The notes: a model not told the origin generated them from the letters alone. A DNA stretch of 20,396 nt from Bacillota bacterium (GCA_023413555.1 JAEZPG010000005.1:1-20396), one strand, 5' to 3'. Positions 1 to 8,514 are shown, counted from the stretch's first letter. Translations and numbers: made by a program.

Positions 1-812
1 TCAAGAATCTCTCTTGGTATCTGAACTCGACCAGCCTTATCAAGGATAACATACTCTTCCTGGGTTTCTTCCTCCATCCAGTCAAGTGGATGGTTGTTCT
101 TTATGGCTTCCTCATAGGAGGTCTTTAAGATACGCTCACTGCTTGTCTTTCCATCTCGGATGGAGACCACACGCTGCACCTTCTTGGAAAGATTCGTATC
201 ATGGGTAACAATGACAATGGTGAATCCCAACTCCTGATTGAGCTTTCGAAATACATCTAGGATATAGTCTGCTGTCCTTCTGTCAACAGATCCCGTTGGC
301 TCATCCGCTAACAGCAATTTAGGCTGATTAGCTAACGCAATGGCGATAGCGATCCTCTGTTGCTCCCCACCGGATAGCTGGCTTAATCGGCTGTTCTTCC
401 TGTGAGACATTCCCACCATCTCTAGTAATTCTAGAGCACGTTCCTTCTTACTACTCTCTGTTCCAAATAACATGGGCGTAATGACATTCTCCTGGGCACT
501 TAAGTAAGGAAGCAGGTTTCTGGCATTATTCTGCCATACAAAACCTACGGTGTCTCTTTTATATAGCACCAGTTCCTTCTCGGTCATGGAAAAGAGGTTC
601 TTTCCATCCACATGGAGAGAGCCGGCACTTGGTCGGTCAAGTCCTCCAATCATATTTAAAAATGTTGACTTACCACTACCACTGTTCCCAATGATCGCGG
701 TTAGCTCTCCCTGCTCAACGGTAAGATCTAGTCCCTGAAGAGCTACCACCTCTATATCTGATGTTTTATAGATTTTCATAAGATTATCTGCTACTATCAT
801 CGGTTCACTCAT
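1..812 (-). CDS. ABC transporter ATPase (MacB/LolD type) with AbrB-like C-terminal tail, 3' end cut off
   Basis: This is the last visible gene of the adaptor-permease-ATPase operon; 270 codons are present and the C-terminus lies beyond the left edge. The ATPase domain is complete: Walker A GNSGSGKST (residues 42-50), Q-loop WQNNARNLLPYL, signature LSGGE (146-150), Walker B LLLADEPTG with D170 and E171, and switch VTHD. All catalytic residues are intact, so it should hydrolyse ATP on the cytoplasmic face of the FtsX-type permease. After about residue 225 it continues past the normal end of such ATPases. The last visible residues (254-270) read YVILDKAGRVQIPREIL, which resembles the first strand-turn-strand of SpoVT/AbrB-type domains. 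I chose the ATG at 812 because it overlaps the preceding stop in ATGAGTGA (translational coupling) and has GGTGAG upstream; an in-frame ATG at 800 is the alternative. The ATPase call is firm. The AbrB-like domain is inferred from a fragment. Confidence 0.93.
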   Translation of the reverse strand, partial: MSEPMIVADNLMKIYKTSDIEVVALQGLDLTVEQGELTAIIGNSGSGKSTFLNMIGGLDRPSAGSLHVDGKNLFSMTEKELVLYKRDTVGFVWQNNARNLLPYLSAQENVITPMLFGTESSKKERALELLEMVGMSHRKNSRLSQLSGGEQQRIAIAIALANQPKLLLADEPTGSVDRRTADYILDVFRKLNQELGFTIVIVTHDTNLSKKVQRVVSIRDGKTSSERILKTSYEEAIKNNHPLDWMEEETQEEYVILDKAGRVQIPREIL

Positions 813-1482
813 CGACTATCTCACCATCCTCTAATTGAAATACTACATCTCCTGCAGTCATTAGCCCCACATCATGTGTCGTCATTATTATGGTTATCTT
901 TTCTTTCTCCACCAGTTCCTTAAATAGCGTTACCACTGCAATACCGGTATTACTATCTAATTCCGCTGTCGGCTCATCTGCAATAATGATGGTCGGCTTA
1001 TGGGCAATGGCTCTGGCGATAGCAACTCTTTGCTGTTCACCACCGGACATTTCCTGAGGCATATGATCCATTCGTCCACCTAGGCCTACCTGCTTTAGAC
1101 ACTCCTCGGTTCTTGCCTTCCGATCTCCCTTGTAGTCCGCTAGCCTAAGGGCAAATTCTACATTCTCATAAGCCGTCATGTTCGGAATTAGGCTAACCGA
1201 CTGAAAGATAAAACCGATTTCTTTTCGTCTTAGTTTCTCTTTTTCTGTATCATTTACCTCTGTAATTTCTCTTCCTCCAAAATACACCTGCCCGGAAGTT
1301 GGGGTATCCAAAGCACCTAATATATTAATTAATGTGGTTTTTCCAGAACCGGAGCGTCCACGTAAGATAGCTAATTTCCCAGCAGGGACTTCAATATTGA
1401 TGTCTTTCAGTGCTTGAAAACTCTCTTTTCCAGCTATAGGAAAGATTCGATTGATATTTTTTGTAACCAGTATAGCTTCCAT
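805..1482 (-). CDS. ABC transporter ATPase, LolD/MacB/FtsE family
   Basis: This is a compact 225-residue ATPase that should power the FtsX-like permease encoded just upstream. It has Walker A GRSGSGKTT (42-50), Q-loop Q94, signature MSGGE (145-149), Walker B IIIADE with D169 and E170, and switch H203 in MTTHD. The site is fully canonical. I start it at the ATG at 1482 because AGGAGG lies 6-7 nt ahead. A longer in-frame start at 1518 would overlap the permease stop and lacks such a site. The gap to the permease is 22 nt, and the stop overlaps the next ATPase start by 8 nt. Two consecutive canonical ATPases serving one two-half permease suggest a heterodimeric ATPase pair, but this is inference. 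The substrate cannot be told from sequence. Confidence 0.95.
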   Translation of the reverse strand: MEAILVTKNINRIFPIAGKESFQALKDINIEVPAGKLAILRGRSGSGKTTLINILGALDTPTSGQVYFGGREITEVNDTEKEKLRRKEIGFIFQSVSLIPNMTAYENVEFALRLADYKGDRKARTEECLKQVGLGGRMDHMPQEMSGGEQQRVAIARAIAHKPTIIIADEPTAELDSNTGIAVVTLFKELVEKEKITIIMTTHDVGLMTAGDVVFQLEDGEIVDE

Positions 1483-1504
1483 ATACTTCCTCCTATTTCT
1501 GCTA

Positions 1505-4339
1505 TTAGTCTTCTCCAAGCTTTAAGGCCTGCGCAATTTTTAATTTGCTTATAAGTGAAACCAAAATCATCATACAAACTACAAATACAAGAGCCACAAT
1601 GACAAATAGCCGTACCATATCACTTGATTTCGTCATAAGCTCCATTGGTAAAGTCTGATTATCTCCCGCATAGGCTATCTGAATCATAGGAATATATAGC
1701 TTAGAGGCAAGTACACCTATTCCTGCACCTAAAGCAATTGCCAAACCACCTGTACAAATTTGTTCATTAATTAACATATGTATAATTTCTCGTTTGGACA
1801 TGCCCATAGCCCTAAATACACCAAATAATAACTCTCTACTTCGGATGGATAGAATCCAGTAGATAAGATACCCAATGAAACATAAAATCAAAATTACGAT
1901 AAAGCTCATGGTCAGGATACCATTAGTTCCTTGAAACATGGAATCCTTTCTGATTTCAAGTACCTTCTGTTCTTTATCAGCTAGCATTGTCAAATTGATA
2001 TTCTGATTCTGAAGTAAATTATAAAAAAATCCTGTGTCCTTATTCTTCAATTTCATCCAGACCTGATATGGCTCTACTTTCCACTGCTGTTGTATGTTAC
2101 CGAGGTTTGCTATCACCAAGTAATTGTCTACTGTCCCACAGGTTCCATCGTCAAATTCTTTAATACTGGTTGGTTTATAACCAGGCCAATAGTCTACAAA
2201 AGCATAGATTATGGCTCTAACCGTCTTATCGTCCTCTATATTATAACTTATTTCATTATCAGCATTACTAAATTCAATGGTATCTCCTATCTTATATCCT
2301 TGTTTTGTCGCATAATTAGAAGATAGGATTACCGCATTTGGATTGGTAGATAAAACGTTTAAATACTCATTGAACATATGGTTGTTTAATCCCTCAGGAA
2401 GACGTGCTGTGTTTCCAAAATCCTTTGTATTAATGGCCATTACTTCTGTTTTCATTTCATCAGAAGAATTTACCTTAACGTTGGGATTTCGATAAACCTT
2501 CGCTAATGATTCCACTTCATTAAGCTGGGCATAGCGCATATATTCTGGTTCATACCATACAAACGGTATTGGAGTTGTACTCGCCATCACAGCTCCTATA
2601 TTATTCTTCCATTTCTCTTGAAATACAATATCGGTTCCCGTCGAATATGCTGTATTCTCTTCTGCATTTAAGACAATCGTTCTGGCAATGGTGGAATTAA
2701 AGATTCCCAGGGCAACCGTTAAAATCATAAAGACCATAATAAAATATTGTTTGCGCCCTGTTCGAAGAATCTGTAATAAGGAAGCATAATTCACTGGCTT
2801 CCATTTCTTTATTCCTACTTTAAATAGGAATTTTATAAGAAGGGGCTGCAAACGTAGGGCAAATAATCCTGCTCCCAAAATGAACAAAGAGGAACTTAAA
2901 AACAACAATGGATCGATACTTTGTCCACTGACCACACGGTATAATATATCTGTCTTTTGCCTGTTAAAGGAATAAAATCCATACAAAGACACCCCTAGCA
3001 TCACGACGTCCAGATAGAGTTTTTGCCAAAACACCTTCTGTCTTCTAGCTTTTTTCTGTTTGAGATTAACAATGCTTATGGCACTGCTTTTTAAAACAGG
3101 CAATATGGTAATCAAGATAGAAACTGCAACTGCACCCAGGCTATATAGGACTACTCCTTTACTATACGTTATGGTAAGCGAAGTCCTTTGGACAAATTCC
3201 AAAAAAGCATTCGCAGATCCTAATATCCTACAAAGTAAACCTGCTAGTGGGATAGCAAACACAAGACTAGCCACTGATAAGCAAATAGATTGTAGCAAAT
3301 ATAACGTAAAAATCTGTATTCTACTGGCTCCTCTGCTTTTAAATAATGAAATTTCGTTCTCCTCCATATTTAACATTTGTGTTGATATCATAAAGATAAA
3401 AGCACACAACAATAAAAATAATGGAATAATCAAGATTATCAAAGTGGAATTAATCTTGTTTATCTTGGAACTATAGTTGTACAACACCTGTAAGTATGCC
3501 GGCTCAGAAAATGATTTATGTATCGTGGAACTTGCTGTCACCATGGATGATGTTTTATTATATAAGGAAGTCACTTGGTCTGGAACAACTCTTTTATAAT
3601 CAAAATTAACCACCCACTGTCCTGTTAACGCATTATGAAATTGGTTATCATATAATAGCTCTGATTTAAATATGTCTTGACTGATAAAGACCCCATTTAT
3701 CAGTTCAGACAGATCCATATTCCAATAGGTATCATCCTTTTTTGATATAGTAAAAATACCTACAATACGTAATTTTAACTGCTTACCATTCTTTCCCTTT
3801 AAATTGGAGCAGGTAAATTCATCTCCAACTAATAATCCTAGATGATTAAAGGTGCCTTGACTAACTACTGCATCAATGATACCGTCTTCACTTATGGTGT
3901 TAGAAAACTGCGATCCGGAGATAATGGTGCTATGCTTTTTCAAATCTGACATGGAGTATAAATCAAATACCTTCTCCCTATCATCTCCATCACGAATCAT
4001 TTTGGGAATCATTTTAGAATCGGTTGTATGATATTGTGTCACAATTTCCTTTACGGTTAATCCAAGGTTATTACATATGTTATTACTTTTCTCTTCCATT
4101 TCCCAGAAGCCATTTGCTTGGTTCTCCTTATCCATAGCATGTCCAAGAACGATTCGAGCAGGATAATCATTGTTTGCTTCTTTATAGTTTTCAAACTCAG
4201 TAATCAACATCTTTTGTAAGGAAGCATCCCTATACATCGGATAGCTAGCCGTGATTGCAATAAGAAGTATATTCCCAATAAGCAGGCTGATGACCAACCA
4301 CTTTTTATGAACCAGCTTTTGTAGCATTATTCGTATCAT
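1505..4339 (-). CDS. Large FtsX-like ABC transporter permease with two permease halves
   Basis: This 944-residue membrane protein has the layout of a duplicated MacB/FtsX permease. There is an N-terminal helix (about 14-34), a large extracytoplasmic domain (about 35-295) and three helices near 298-318, 345-370 and 395-415. Further helices follow near 440-460, 478-497 and 533-553, then a second extracytoplasmic domain (about 554-800) and three C-terminal helices near 806-930. The cytoplasmic loop with SKREIIHMLINEQ before the second-last helix is typical of FtsX domains. Family knowledge says such permeases couple ATP hydrolysis to movement of extracytoplasmic domains (mechanotransmission), for efflux of peptides or lipophilic compounds or for envelope remodelling, rather than forming a classical channel. 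It begins 7 nt after the third adaptor gene, so the two are surely co-transcribed. Length fits a fused double unit, not a single MacB permease. The substrate is unknown. Confidence 0.92.
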   Translation of the reverse strand: MIRIMLQKLVHKKWLVISLLIGNILLIAITASYPMYRDASLQKMLITEFENYKEANNDYPARIVLGHAMDKENQANGFWEMEEKSNNICNNLGLTVKEIVTQYHTTDSKMIPKMIRDGDDREKVFDLYSMSDLKKHSTIISGSQFSNTISEDGIIDAVVSQGTFNHLGLLVGDEFTCSNLKGKNGKQLKLRIVGIFTISKKDDTYWNMDLSELINGVFISQDIFKSELLYDNQFHNALTGQWVVNFDYKRVVPDQVTSLYNKTSSMVTASSTIHKSFSEPAYLQVLYNYSSKINKINSTLIILIIPLFLLLCAFIFMISTQMLNMEENEISLFKSRGASRIQIFTLYLLQSICLSVASLVFAIPLAGLLCRILGSANAFLEFVQRTSLTITYSKGVVLYSLGAVAVSILITILPVLKSSAISIVNLKQKKARRQKVFWQKLYLDVVMLGVSLYGFYSFNRQKTDILYRVVSGQSIDPLLFLSSSLFILGAGLFALRLQPLLIKFLFKVGIKKWKPVNYASLLQILRTGRKQYFIMVFMILTVALGIFNSTIARTIVLNAEENTAYSTGTDIVFQEKWKNNIGAVMASTTPIPFVWYEPEYMRYAQLNEVESLAKVYRNPNVKVNSSDEMKTEVMAINTKDFGNTARLPEGLNNHMFNEYLNVLSTNPNAVILSSNYATKQGYKIGDTIEFSNADNEISYNIEDDKTVRAIIYAFVDYWPGYKPTSIKEFDDGTCGTVDNYLVIANLGNIQQQWKVEPYQVWMKLKNKDTGFFYNLLQNQNINLTMLADKEQKVLEIRKDSMFQGTNGILTMSFIVILILCFIGYLIYWILSIRSRELLFGVFRAMGMSKREIIHMLINEQICTGGLAIALGAGIGVLASKLYIPMIQIAYAGDNQTLPMELMTKSSDMVRLFVIVALVFVVCMMILVSLISKLKIAQALKLGED

Positions 4340-4346
4340 ACAGATC

Positions 4347-5552
4347 CTACCTTTCTACTGTTTTATTATTCAAAATAAGCTTATCTCCCTTTTGTAATCC
4401 TGCAACAATTTGATAATACTTCGCATTTTTAGTTCCAAATTGAAAATACTTCTCCACAAGACTACCATCTATTAATACATAAGCAGATGCCACTCTGTTC
4501 ACATCATTCTGATCGAAGGTAGCATTCACAGCCTCAATTGGAGCAATTAGTACATTATCCATGGAAAACACATCAACGATTGCGGATATTGTCTTATCTT
4601 TTAACTCATTTAATTTCACAGGTTTATCAGGTTTTATTAGACAAGTATTTGGGGTCGTGGTTCTTCCCCCATATAATTCATTTGTTGTACATATTATCTT
4701 TCCCTTGATAATTTGCTCCTTACTTCCTTCTCCATTTACAGTTAACTTAACATTCATGTTATATTCAAACAGTCTTTCAGGATCTTTTACTTGAAAAAGA
4801 ATGGACGTTGGATCTGCAATTCTCATTAAGCTATGTTCTATCTGTGTACCCACACCTGGGTCACTTATGCTAACAACATAACCATCGATTGGTGCTAGCA
4901 ATTCTGTTGTATTCTTAATCGTTTTGCACTTTTCTATCTCATCTTTCATAGATTCAATCTGTCTTTTCTGTTTTTCTTTATTCACTTCAAAGTCAAGTTT
5001 TGCTTTTTCATATTCCAGAATAGCTATTTTTTTATCCTGCTTATCTATTATCAGCTTTTCAACTTTCTTTTGTTCCTGTAATGTCTTATTCTGACTATTA
5101 ACAAATCTTTGATAAGCTTCTTCAGCTCTCTTTAAATCCAAACTCTTTCTCGCTAAATCAACTTCATCAATACTTGTAGTAATCTTCGCAACCGGAGTGC
5201 CTTTTTTTACCATATCGCCTTCTTTAATCATCATTTCTTTTAATCGTACTGATCCTAAATTTTCTGGAATCATTACTTCTTCATACTTAGAAAAATAAAG
5301 AAGTGCTTCTCTCTTTTCCTGACTCTTTATAGTACCATAATCAACGCTATACACATTGTCATAAGATTTATCTACATCCTTTAGTGCATCTAAATACATA
5401 TCATTTTTTTCTGTCAATTGCTTCGTATTTGAATCCTCTTGCCCTTTATCACTTTCCTCAGTAGCAAGGGCTGTAGCAGATAGTCCAATTGTTGATGTGA
5501 CACCTACTAAAAATACCATTAATATGGCCAATATCTGTCCCTTCTTAATCAC
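4347..5552 (-). CDS. HlyD/MacA-type efflux adaptor with ordinary signal peptide
   Basis: This is the third adaptor of the operon (401 residues). It starts with GTG at 5552, shown by the AAGGAG upstream and the 8-nt overlap with the preceding stop (GTGATTAA). An N-terminal signal peptide or anchor ends near ALA-30 and has no lipobox, unlike the two adaptors encoded before it. The first lipoyl-like half follows (IKEGDMVKKGTPVAKI), then a lysine- and glutamate-rich coiled-coil hairpin (about 130-225). The second lipoyl-like half (LLAPIDGYVVSI), a beta-barrel region and a C-terminal membrane-proximal region (AGLQKGDKLILNN) complete it. These proteins assemble on MacB/FtsX permeases outside the membrane. 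In a cell without an outer membrane the coiled coil probably reaches into the cell wall or gates substrate entry. Its unlike N-terminus suggests the three adaptors are not interchangeable. Confidence 0.9.
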   Translation of the reverse strand: MIKKGQILAILMVFLVGVTSTIGLSATALATEESDKGQEDSNTKQLTEKNDMYLDALKDVDKSYDNVYSVDYGTIKSQEKREALLYFSKYEEVMIPENLGSVRLKEMMIKEGDMVKKGTPVAKITTSIDEVDLARKSLDLKRAEEAYQRFVNSQNKTLQEQKKVEKLIIDKQDKKIAILEYEKAKLDFEVNKEKQKRQIESMKDEIEKCKTIKNTTELLAPIDGYVVSISDPGVGTQIEHSLMRIADPTSILFQVKDPERLFEYNMNVKLTVNGEGSKEQIIKGKIICTTNELYGGRTTTPNTCLIKPDKPVKLNELKDKTISAIVDVFSMDNVLIAPIEAVNATFDQNDVNRVASAYVLIDGSLVEKYFQFGTKNAKYYQIVAGLQKGDKLILNNKTVER

Positions 5553-6630
5553 TATATACTACATCTCCTTCCTGCAATCCACTAATAATCTCTGTATATA
5601 TATCTGTTATAGCCCCAATCTTTACAGGTACCTTTTCTTTCTTGCCATCCTTGATTCGATGCACATAGCGAAGGTTAGCTCCTTCTGAATAGATAGCTTT
5701 ATTCGTAAGGGACATTACATGTTTTCGATAATTGCTTTGTACACAAAGTATAACAGACTCTCCTGCCTTGGGCATATCTTCTTTCTTGCTTTGTTGAATC
5801 ATAAATTGATTTGACGCCTCCACTTCATACTCCTTACCATTTATTATTACATAGTATCTATCTGGCTGATAAAATGCCGGATCCAACATATATTCATTAA
5901 AATAAATCTGAAGCCTAGAGTTATCTACGACACGAACGACAGATGAATATGCCCTTACATCATCTCCTTCCTTAAGGTCGTACGCTACAGAGGTCACAAT
6001 CCCATCAAATGGAGCAACTATGTAGTTTGATCTCATTTTATTTTTTAGTGTCGCTATTTTAGAGTCATAATTTGACAACATTTGTTCGTATTCCTGGTAC
6101 TTTACCTTTGCTATATGCTGAATACTCTTTTGTTCCAGCTTTAGTTTGTCAATATTATACCTAATGACCGTAGCATTACCTGCTGTAGCAGTCTTTATAT
6201 TAGTTTCTTCCTTTACCAACTTTTCTTTTATAATCTTAATATTCAAATCATTCATTTTTCTCTCATTATCATAGTTAGTTTTTGTCTCATCGTAAGTATT
6301 CTGTAATTGCTTCAACTCTTGTTCCAATTGTTTATTACTTTGACTGGCTAGTTTCTGACCTTTTTTTACTTTATCTCCAATGTTTACATGGTATTCACCA
6401 AAAACCCCATCTTCGGTAAAGAACACGCCCTCAGAAACTGGGATGACATACGTGTCTATACTCGTCGTGTTGCTAATGTCTCGATAAGTTACCTTCTCCG
6501 TTTTCTCACTTACATTAACTGGTGTCAAAAGCTCAGGTTGTTTACGATCCTTCTGATTACCTTTACAACCAGACAATAGCAAAGAGGTAAGTACTAAGAT
6601 TACAGTCAATTTTGATGCTATCTTTTTCAT
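5545..6630 (-). CDS. HlyD/MacA-type efflux adaptor, lipoprotein
   Basis: This 361-residue adaptor is the second in the operon. The N-terminus has a lysine-rich start, a hydrophobic stretch and the lipobox LLSGC with C22 as the lipidated cysteine, so the mature protein should be tethered to the outer face of the membrane. The first lipoyl-like half is at NIGDKVKKGQKLASQ. A long coiled coil rich in K, E, N and Q (about 95-205) follows, then the second half at IVAPFDGIVTSVAYDLKEGD and a C-terminal SGLQEGDVVYSD. A GGGAGGAAAT ribosome site precedes ATG 6630. The gap from the previous adaptor is 19 nt, and the stop overlaps the next start by 8 nt. The role is to couple the permease to substrate capture; no substrate is evident. 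Confidence 0.9.
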   Translation of the reverse strand: MKKIASKLTVILVLTSLLLSGCKGNQKDRKQPELLTPVNVSEKTEKVTYRDISNTTSIDTYVIPVSEGVFFTEDGVFGEYHVNIGDKVKKGQKLASQSNKQLEQELKQLQNTYDETKTNYDNERKMNDLNIKIIKEKLVKEETNIKTATAGNATVIRYNIDKLKLEQKSIQHIAKVKYQEYEQMLSNYDSKIATLKNKMRSNYIVAPFDGIVTSVAYDLKEGDDVRAYSSVVRVVDNSRLQIYFNEYMLDPAFYQPDRYYVIINGKEYEVEASNQFMIQQSKKEDMPKAGESVILCVQSNYRKHVMSLTNKAIYSEGANLRYVHRIKDGKKEKVPVKIGAITDIYTEIISGLQEGDVVYSD

Positions 6631-6649
6631 GTATATTTCCTCCCAACTA

Positions 6650-7732
6650 CTAATTTAATATCTTATCATCGTCTTTTAAGCCACTTACTATTTCAACATA
6701 ATCATTGTTTTTTAATCCTATTTCTACCTTTTGAATGCATTTTACATTGTCCTTATTTACTACATAGACAAAATAATAACCTTCCCCTTTATGAATCAGA
6801 TCGACTGGCAACACTAACGCATTTTTCTTTTTGGCTACCAAATGGCGAATGAAGCCATTTTTTCCTACGGACAAATTCTTTGGTGGCTTATTTAATCTGA
6901 GGTAAATAAAACCTGTTTTATTACCTTCTTGCGGAAGAACTGTTCCTTCATAGGAACTCCCTTCACAATTAACCGTATAAATCTCTCCAGTCTTTAAGAA
7001 ACCTGTGTCCTCTGAAACATAGATTTCAAATGCACATTCCGATAGATCAACCATATTTATAACGATAGAATTTATTTCTGATAAGCTTCCTAATAAATCT
7101 TCTTGTACAAAGCTTACGACACCATCTATAGGAGCATATAACTTTCCTTCTGATAACAGTTTCTTTTTCTTCTCCAACATAAGATTCTGTATGTATATTT
7201 CATCCTCTTTGGCTTCTACCTCTGTTTTTAGATTATCTTCTATGGTTCGTATATTTTGATGCATTTGAACCTTCGTTATGTTATTGTACTTATATTCCAA
7301 CTCGGCAGATTGCTTATCATAAGATGCCTTTAATCTCAAAAGTTCTATAGATTGTTTCATTAACTTTATATCTTGTTCAAGAGGCTTAATCTCTTCCTCC
7401 AAATCATTCATATTTAAACTTGCCAATAGCGTTCCCTTTTTTACCTTGTCTCCACTTTTAACGTTTACTATGTTCACCCTCAGATTAGCTAAGTTAAAAC
7501 TAAGTTGGACATCATTCTTCTGTCTATATACGCATGGAATATCTACTACCTTTTCCATATCCATTCTTTCTGGTGATATAAAGGAGTACTGCGGTATCTC
7601 TTCTACTTTGTAAAATGAAACCTCTCTCTCCTCTTTCTCCTGAGGAAGCAGCATACAACCAGACAACCCACATAGTAACAGGCCAACAAGTACCGTACTA
7701 ATCACTTTTTGCCAAATACTACTTTTTATCAT
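6650..7732 (-). CDS. HlyD/MacA-type efflux adaptor, lipoprotein, first gene of operon
   Basis: This 360-residue protein opens the transporter operon. The lipobox is GLSGC with C26, after a basic start and a hydrophobic stretch. The core follows the adaptor plan: lipoyl-like half NVKSGDKVKKGTLLASL, coiled-coil hairpin (about 115-195, KQSIELLRLKASYDK and onward), second half LYAPIDGVVSFVQEDLLGS, then beta-barrel and a C-terminal SGLKDDDKILN. GGAAGGGAG lies about 8 nt ahead of ATG 7732. The three adaptors share the plan but differ clearly in sequence, so they look like diverged paralogues rather than recent duplicates. A mixed adaptor ring on one permease is possible but unproven. Confidence 0.9.
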   Translation of the reverse strand: MIKSSIWQKVISTVLVGLLLCGLSGCMLLPQEKEEREVSFYKVEEIPQYSFISPERMDMEKVVDIPCVYRQKNDVQLSFNLANLRVNIVNVKSGDKVKKGTLLASLNMNDLEEEIKPLEQDIKLMKQSIELLRLKASYDKQSAELEYKYNNITKVQMHQNIRTIEDNLKTEVEAKEDEIYIQNLMLEKKKKLLSEGKLYAPIDGVVSFVQEDLLGSLSEINSIVINMVDLSECAFEIYVSEDTGFLKTGEIYTVNCEGSSYEGTVLPQEGNKTGFIYLRLNKPPKNLSVGKNGFIRHLVAKKKNALVLPVDLIHKGEGYYFVYVVNKDNVKCIQKVEIGLKNNDYVEIVSGLKDDDKILN

Positions 7733-7818
7733 TTTCTTTTCTCCCTTCCGCTATATTTTACTTAATTTCTTGTACATATCTTCTGTTTTCTCTTATCCAG
7801 AACACAATTTCTAATCAA

Positions 7819-7847
7819 ATTATATAAATCTGAAAATGATAAGTAAA
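7819..7847 (-). promoter_or_regulatory. Candidate sigma-A promoter of the adaptor-ABC operon
   Basis: On the minus strand TTTACT (7847-7842) and TATAAT (7824-7819) are separated by 17 nt. The -10 is perfect and the -35 matches TTGACA at 4 of 6. This leaves a leader of roughly 80 nt before the first adaptor gene. The region is AT-rich, so chance matches are likely and the call is moderate. Confidence 0.45.
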
Positions 7848-7863
7848 TAAATTATTGGCATAT

Positions 7864-7880
7864 TTTACATTTTATTTACA
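7864..7880 (-). promoter_or_regulatory. WalR-like direct repeat TGTAAA-N5-TGTAAA
   Basis: Read on the minus strand, TGTAAA (7880-7875), five bases, then TGTAAA (7869-7864) match the WalR/YycF consensus TGTWAH-N5-TGTWAH exactly. The 11-bp period puts both half-sites on one helix face, as for OmpR-family response regulators. It lies 16 bp upstream of the candidate -35, a position suited to activation. No two-component genes are in the window. The base composition is AT-rich, so this is a prediction only. Confidence 0.4.
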
Positions 7881-8004
7881 TCTGTTAATTATCTTTCAAA
7901 ATTGTATTGTATTAGTTTTCGATTATATAACTTTGAGGCGAGGTTTCTTCTTAAGAAAAATAATCTTAAGTAGCTATAGTAAAGAAATACCCGCGTCTCC
8001 ATAT

Positions 8005-8040
8005 AAAAAAGGTAGAAAGCTCTACTAAGAGCCTTCTACC
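8005..8040 (-). terminator. Rho-independent terminator of the small lipoprotein gene
   Basis: On the minus strand a 12-bp stem with one mismatch (arms GGTAGAAGGCTC and GAGCTTTCTACC, 6-nt loop) is followed at once by six T residues (8010-8005). It starts about 54 nt after the lipoprotein stop and insulates the adaptor operon from it. Confidence 0.85.
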
Positions 8041-8094
8041 AACTCATTATTATAGAAGATCTGAATTTACAGTTTTTCATATATACAAAATTTC

Positions 8095-8514
8095 TCACTT
8101 ATGCTTATCTAGATATTCTGCGATTAAAGAAGATACAAGATCGTTTATTTTTTTTGGCAAATACGTATCATAGGTATCGACTGGTACTTCCTCAATAGAG
8201 TGGCCAACATACCCATAATTCAAGTCTTTATACATTCCCATAATTAAACCATTATGGAAATCTATCCACATAGAACACATTCCATTAGCCTCGTTAGTTA
8301 CTGGTGAATAAGAAGCATTATTACACATATCAATGATATTTTTAAGCACATCTCCATCCGTTATCTCGAAACTATCTCCCTCAATATTATAGGTAATTGT
8401 AATTTTATCAGTGGTAAAACTATATTTTTCTCTTTTACTTGAACTGCAAGCTAAAGCTGTAATTATGATACTGATAAATGCTATAATACTTATAATAGCC
8501 TTATTTTTTTTCAT
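8095..8514 (-). CDS. Small putative lipoprotein of unknown function
   Basis: I do not recognise this protein of about 139 residues. It has a basic start (MKKNKA), a hydrophobic stretch and a cysteine in ALACSSSK that could be lipidated, though the lipobox order is not canonical. The mature part is predicted soluble, about 115 residues, with a KITITYNIEGDSFEITDGD segment and two cysteines (in DMCNN and GMCSMW) that might pair outside the cell. The ATG at 8514 is preferred because GGGGG lies about 8 nt ahead; the ATG at 8520 is only 1-2 nt from it. It is transcribed alone, with its own terminator and a weak candidate promoter at 8636-8664. An envelope location is likely; the function is unknown. 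Confidence 0.8.
   Translation of the reverse strand: MKKNKAIISIIAFISIIITALACSSSKREKYSFTTDKITITYNIEGDSFEITDGDVLKNIIDMCNNASYSPVTNEANGMCSMWIDFHNGLIMGMYKDLNYGYVGHSIEEVPVDTYDTYLPKKINDLVSSLIAEYLDKHK

Larger units (their letters stand above)
7733..8094. other. Intergenic region upstream of the adaptor-ABC operon
   Basis: No gene is supported in this 362-bp gap. It holds the leader and candidate promoter of the operon, the WalR-like repeat at 7864-7880, and the terminator hairpin of the small lipoprotein gene at 8005-8040. A second direct repeat, TCTTAAG at 7949-7955 and 7964-7970 (15-bp period), lies further upstream. The rest is AT-rich with no visible structure. Confidence 0.6.

Noticed and set aside
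3060..3476. A 138-codon plus-strand open frame inside the permease gene
   Set aside because: It lies wholly antisense to a clear FtsX-type permease, has no ribosome site and no recognisable protein features.
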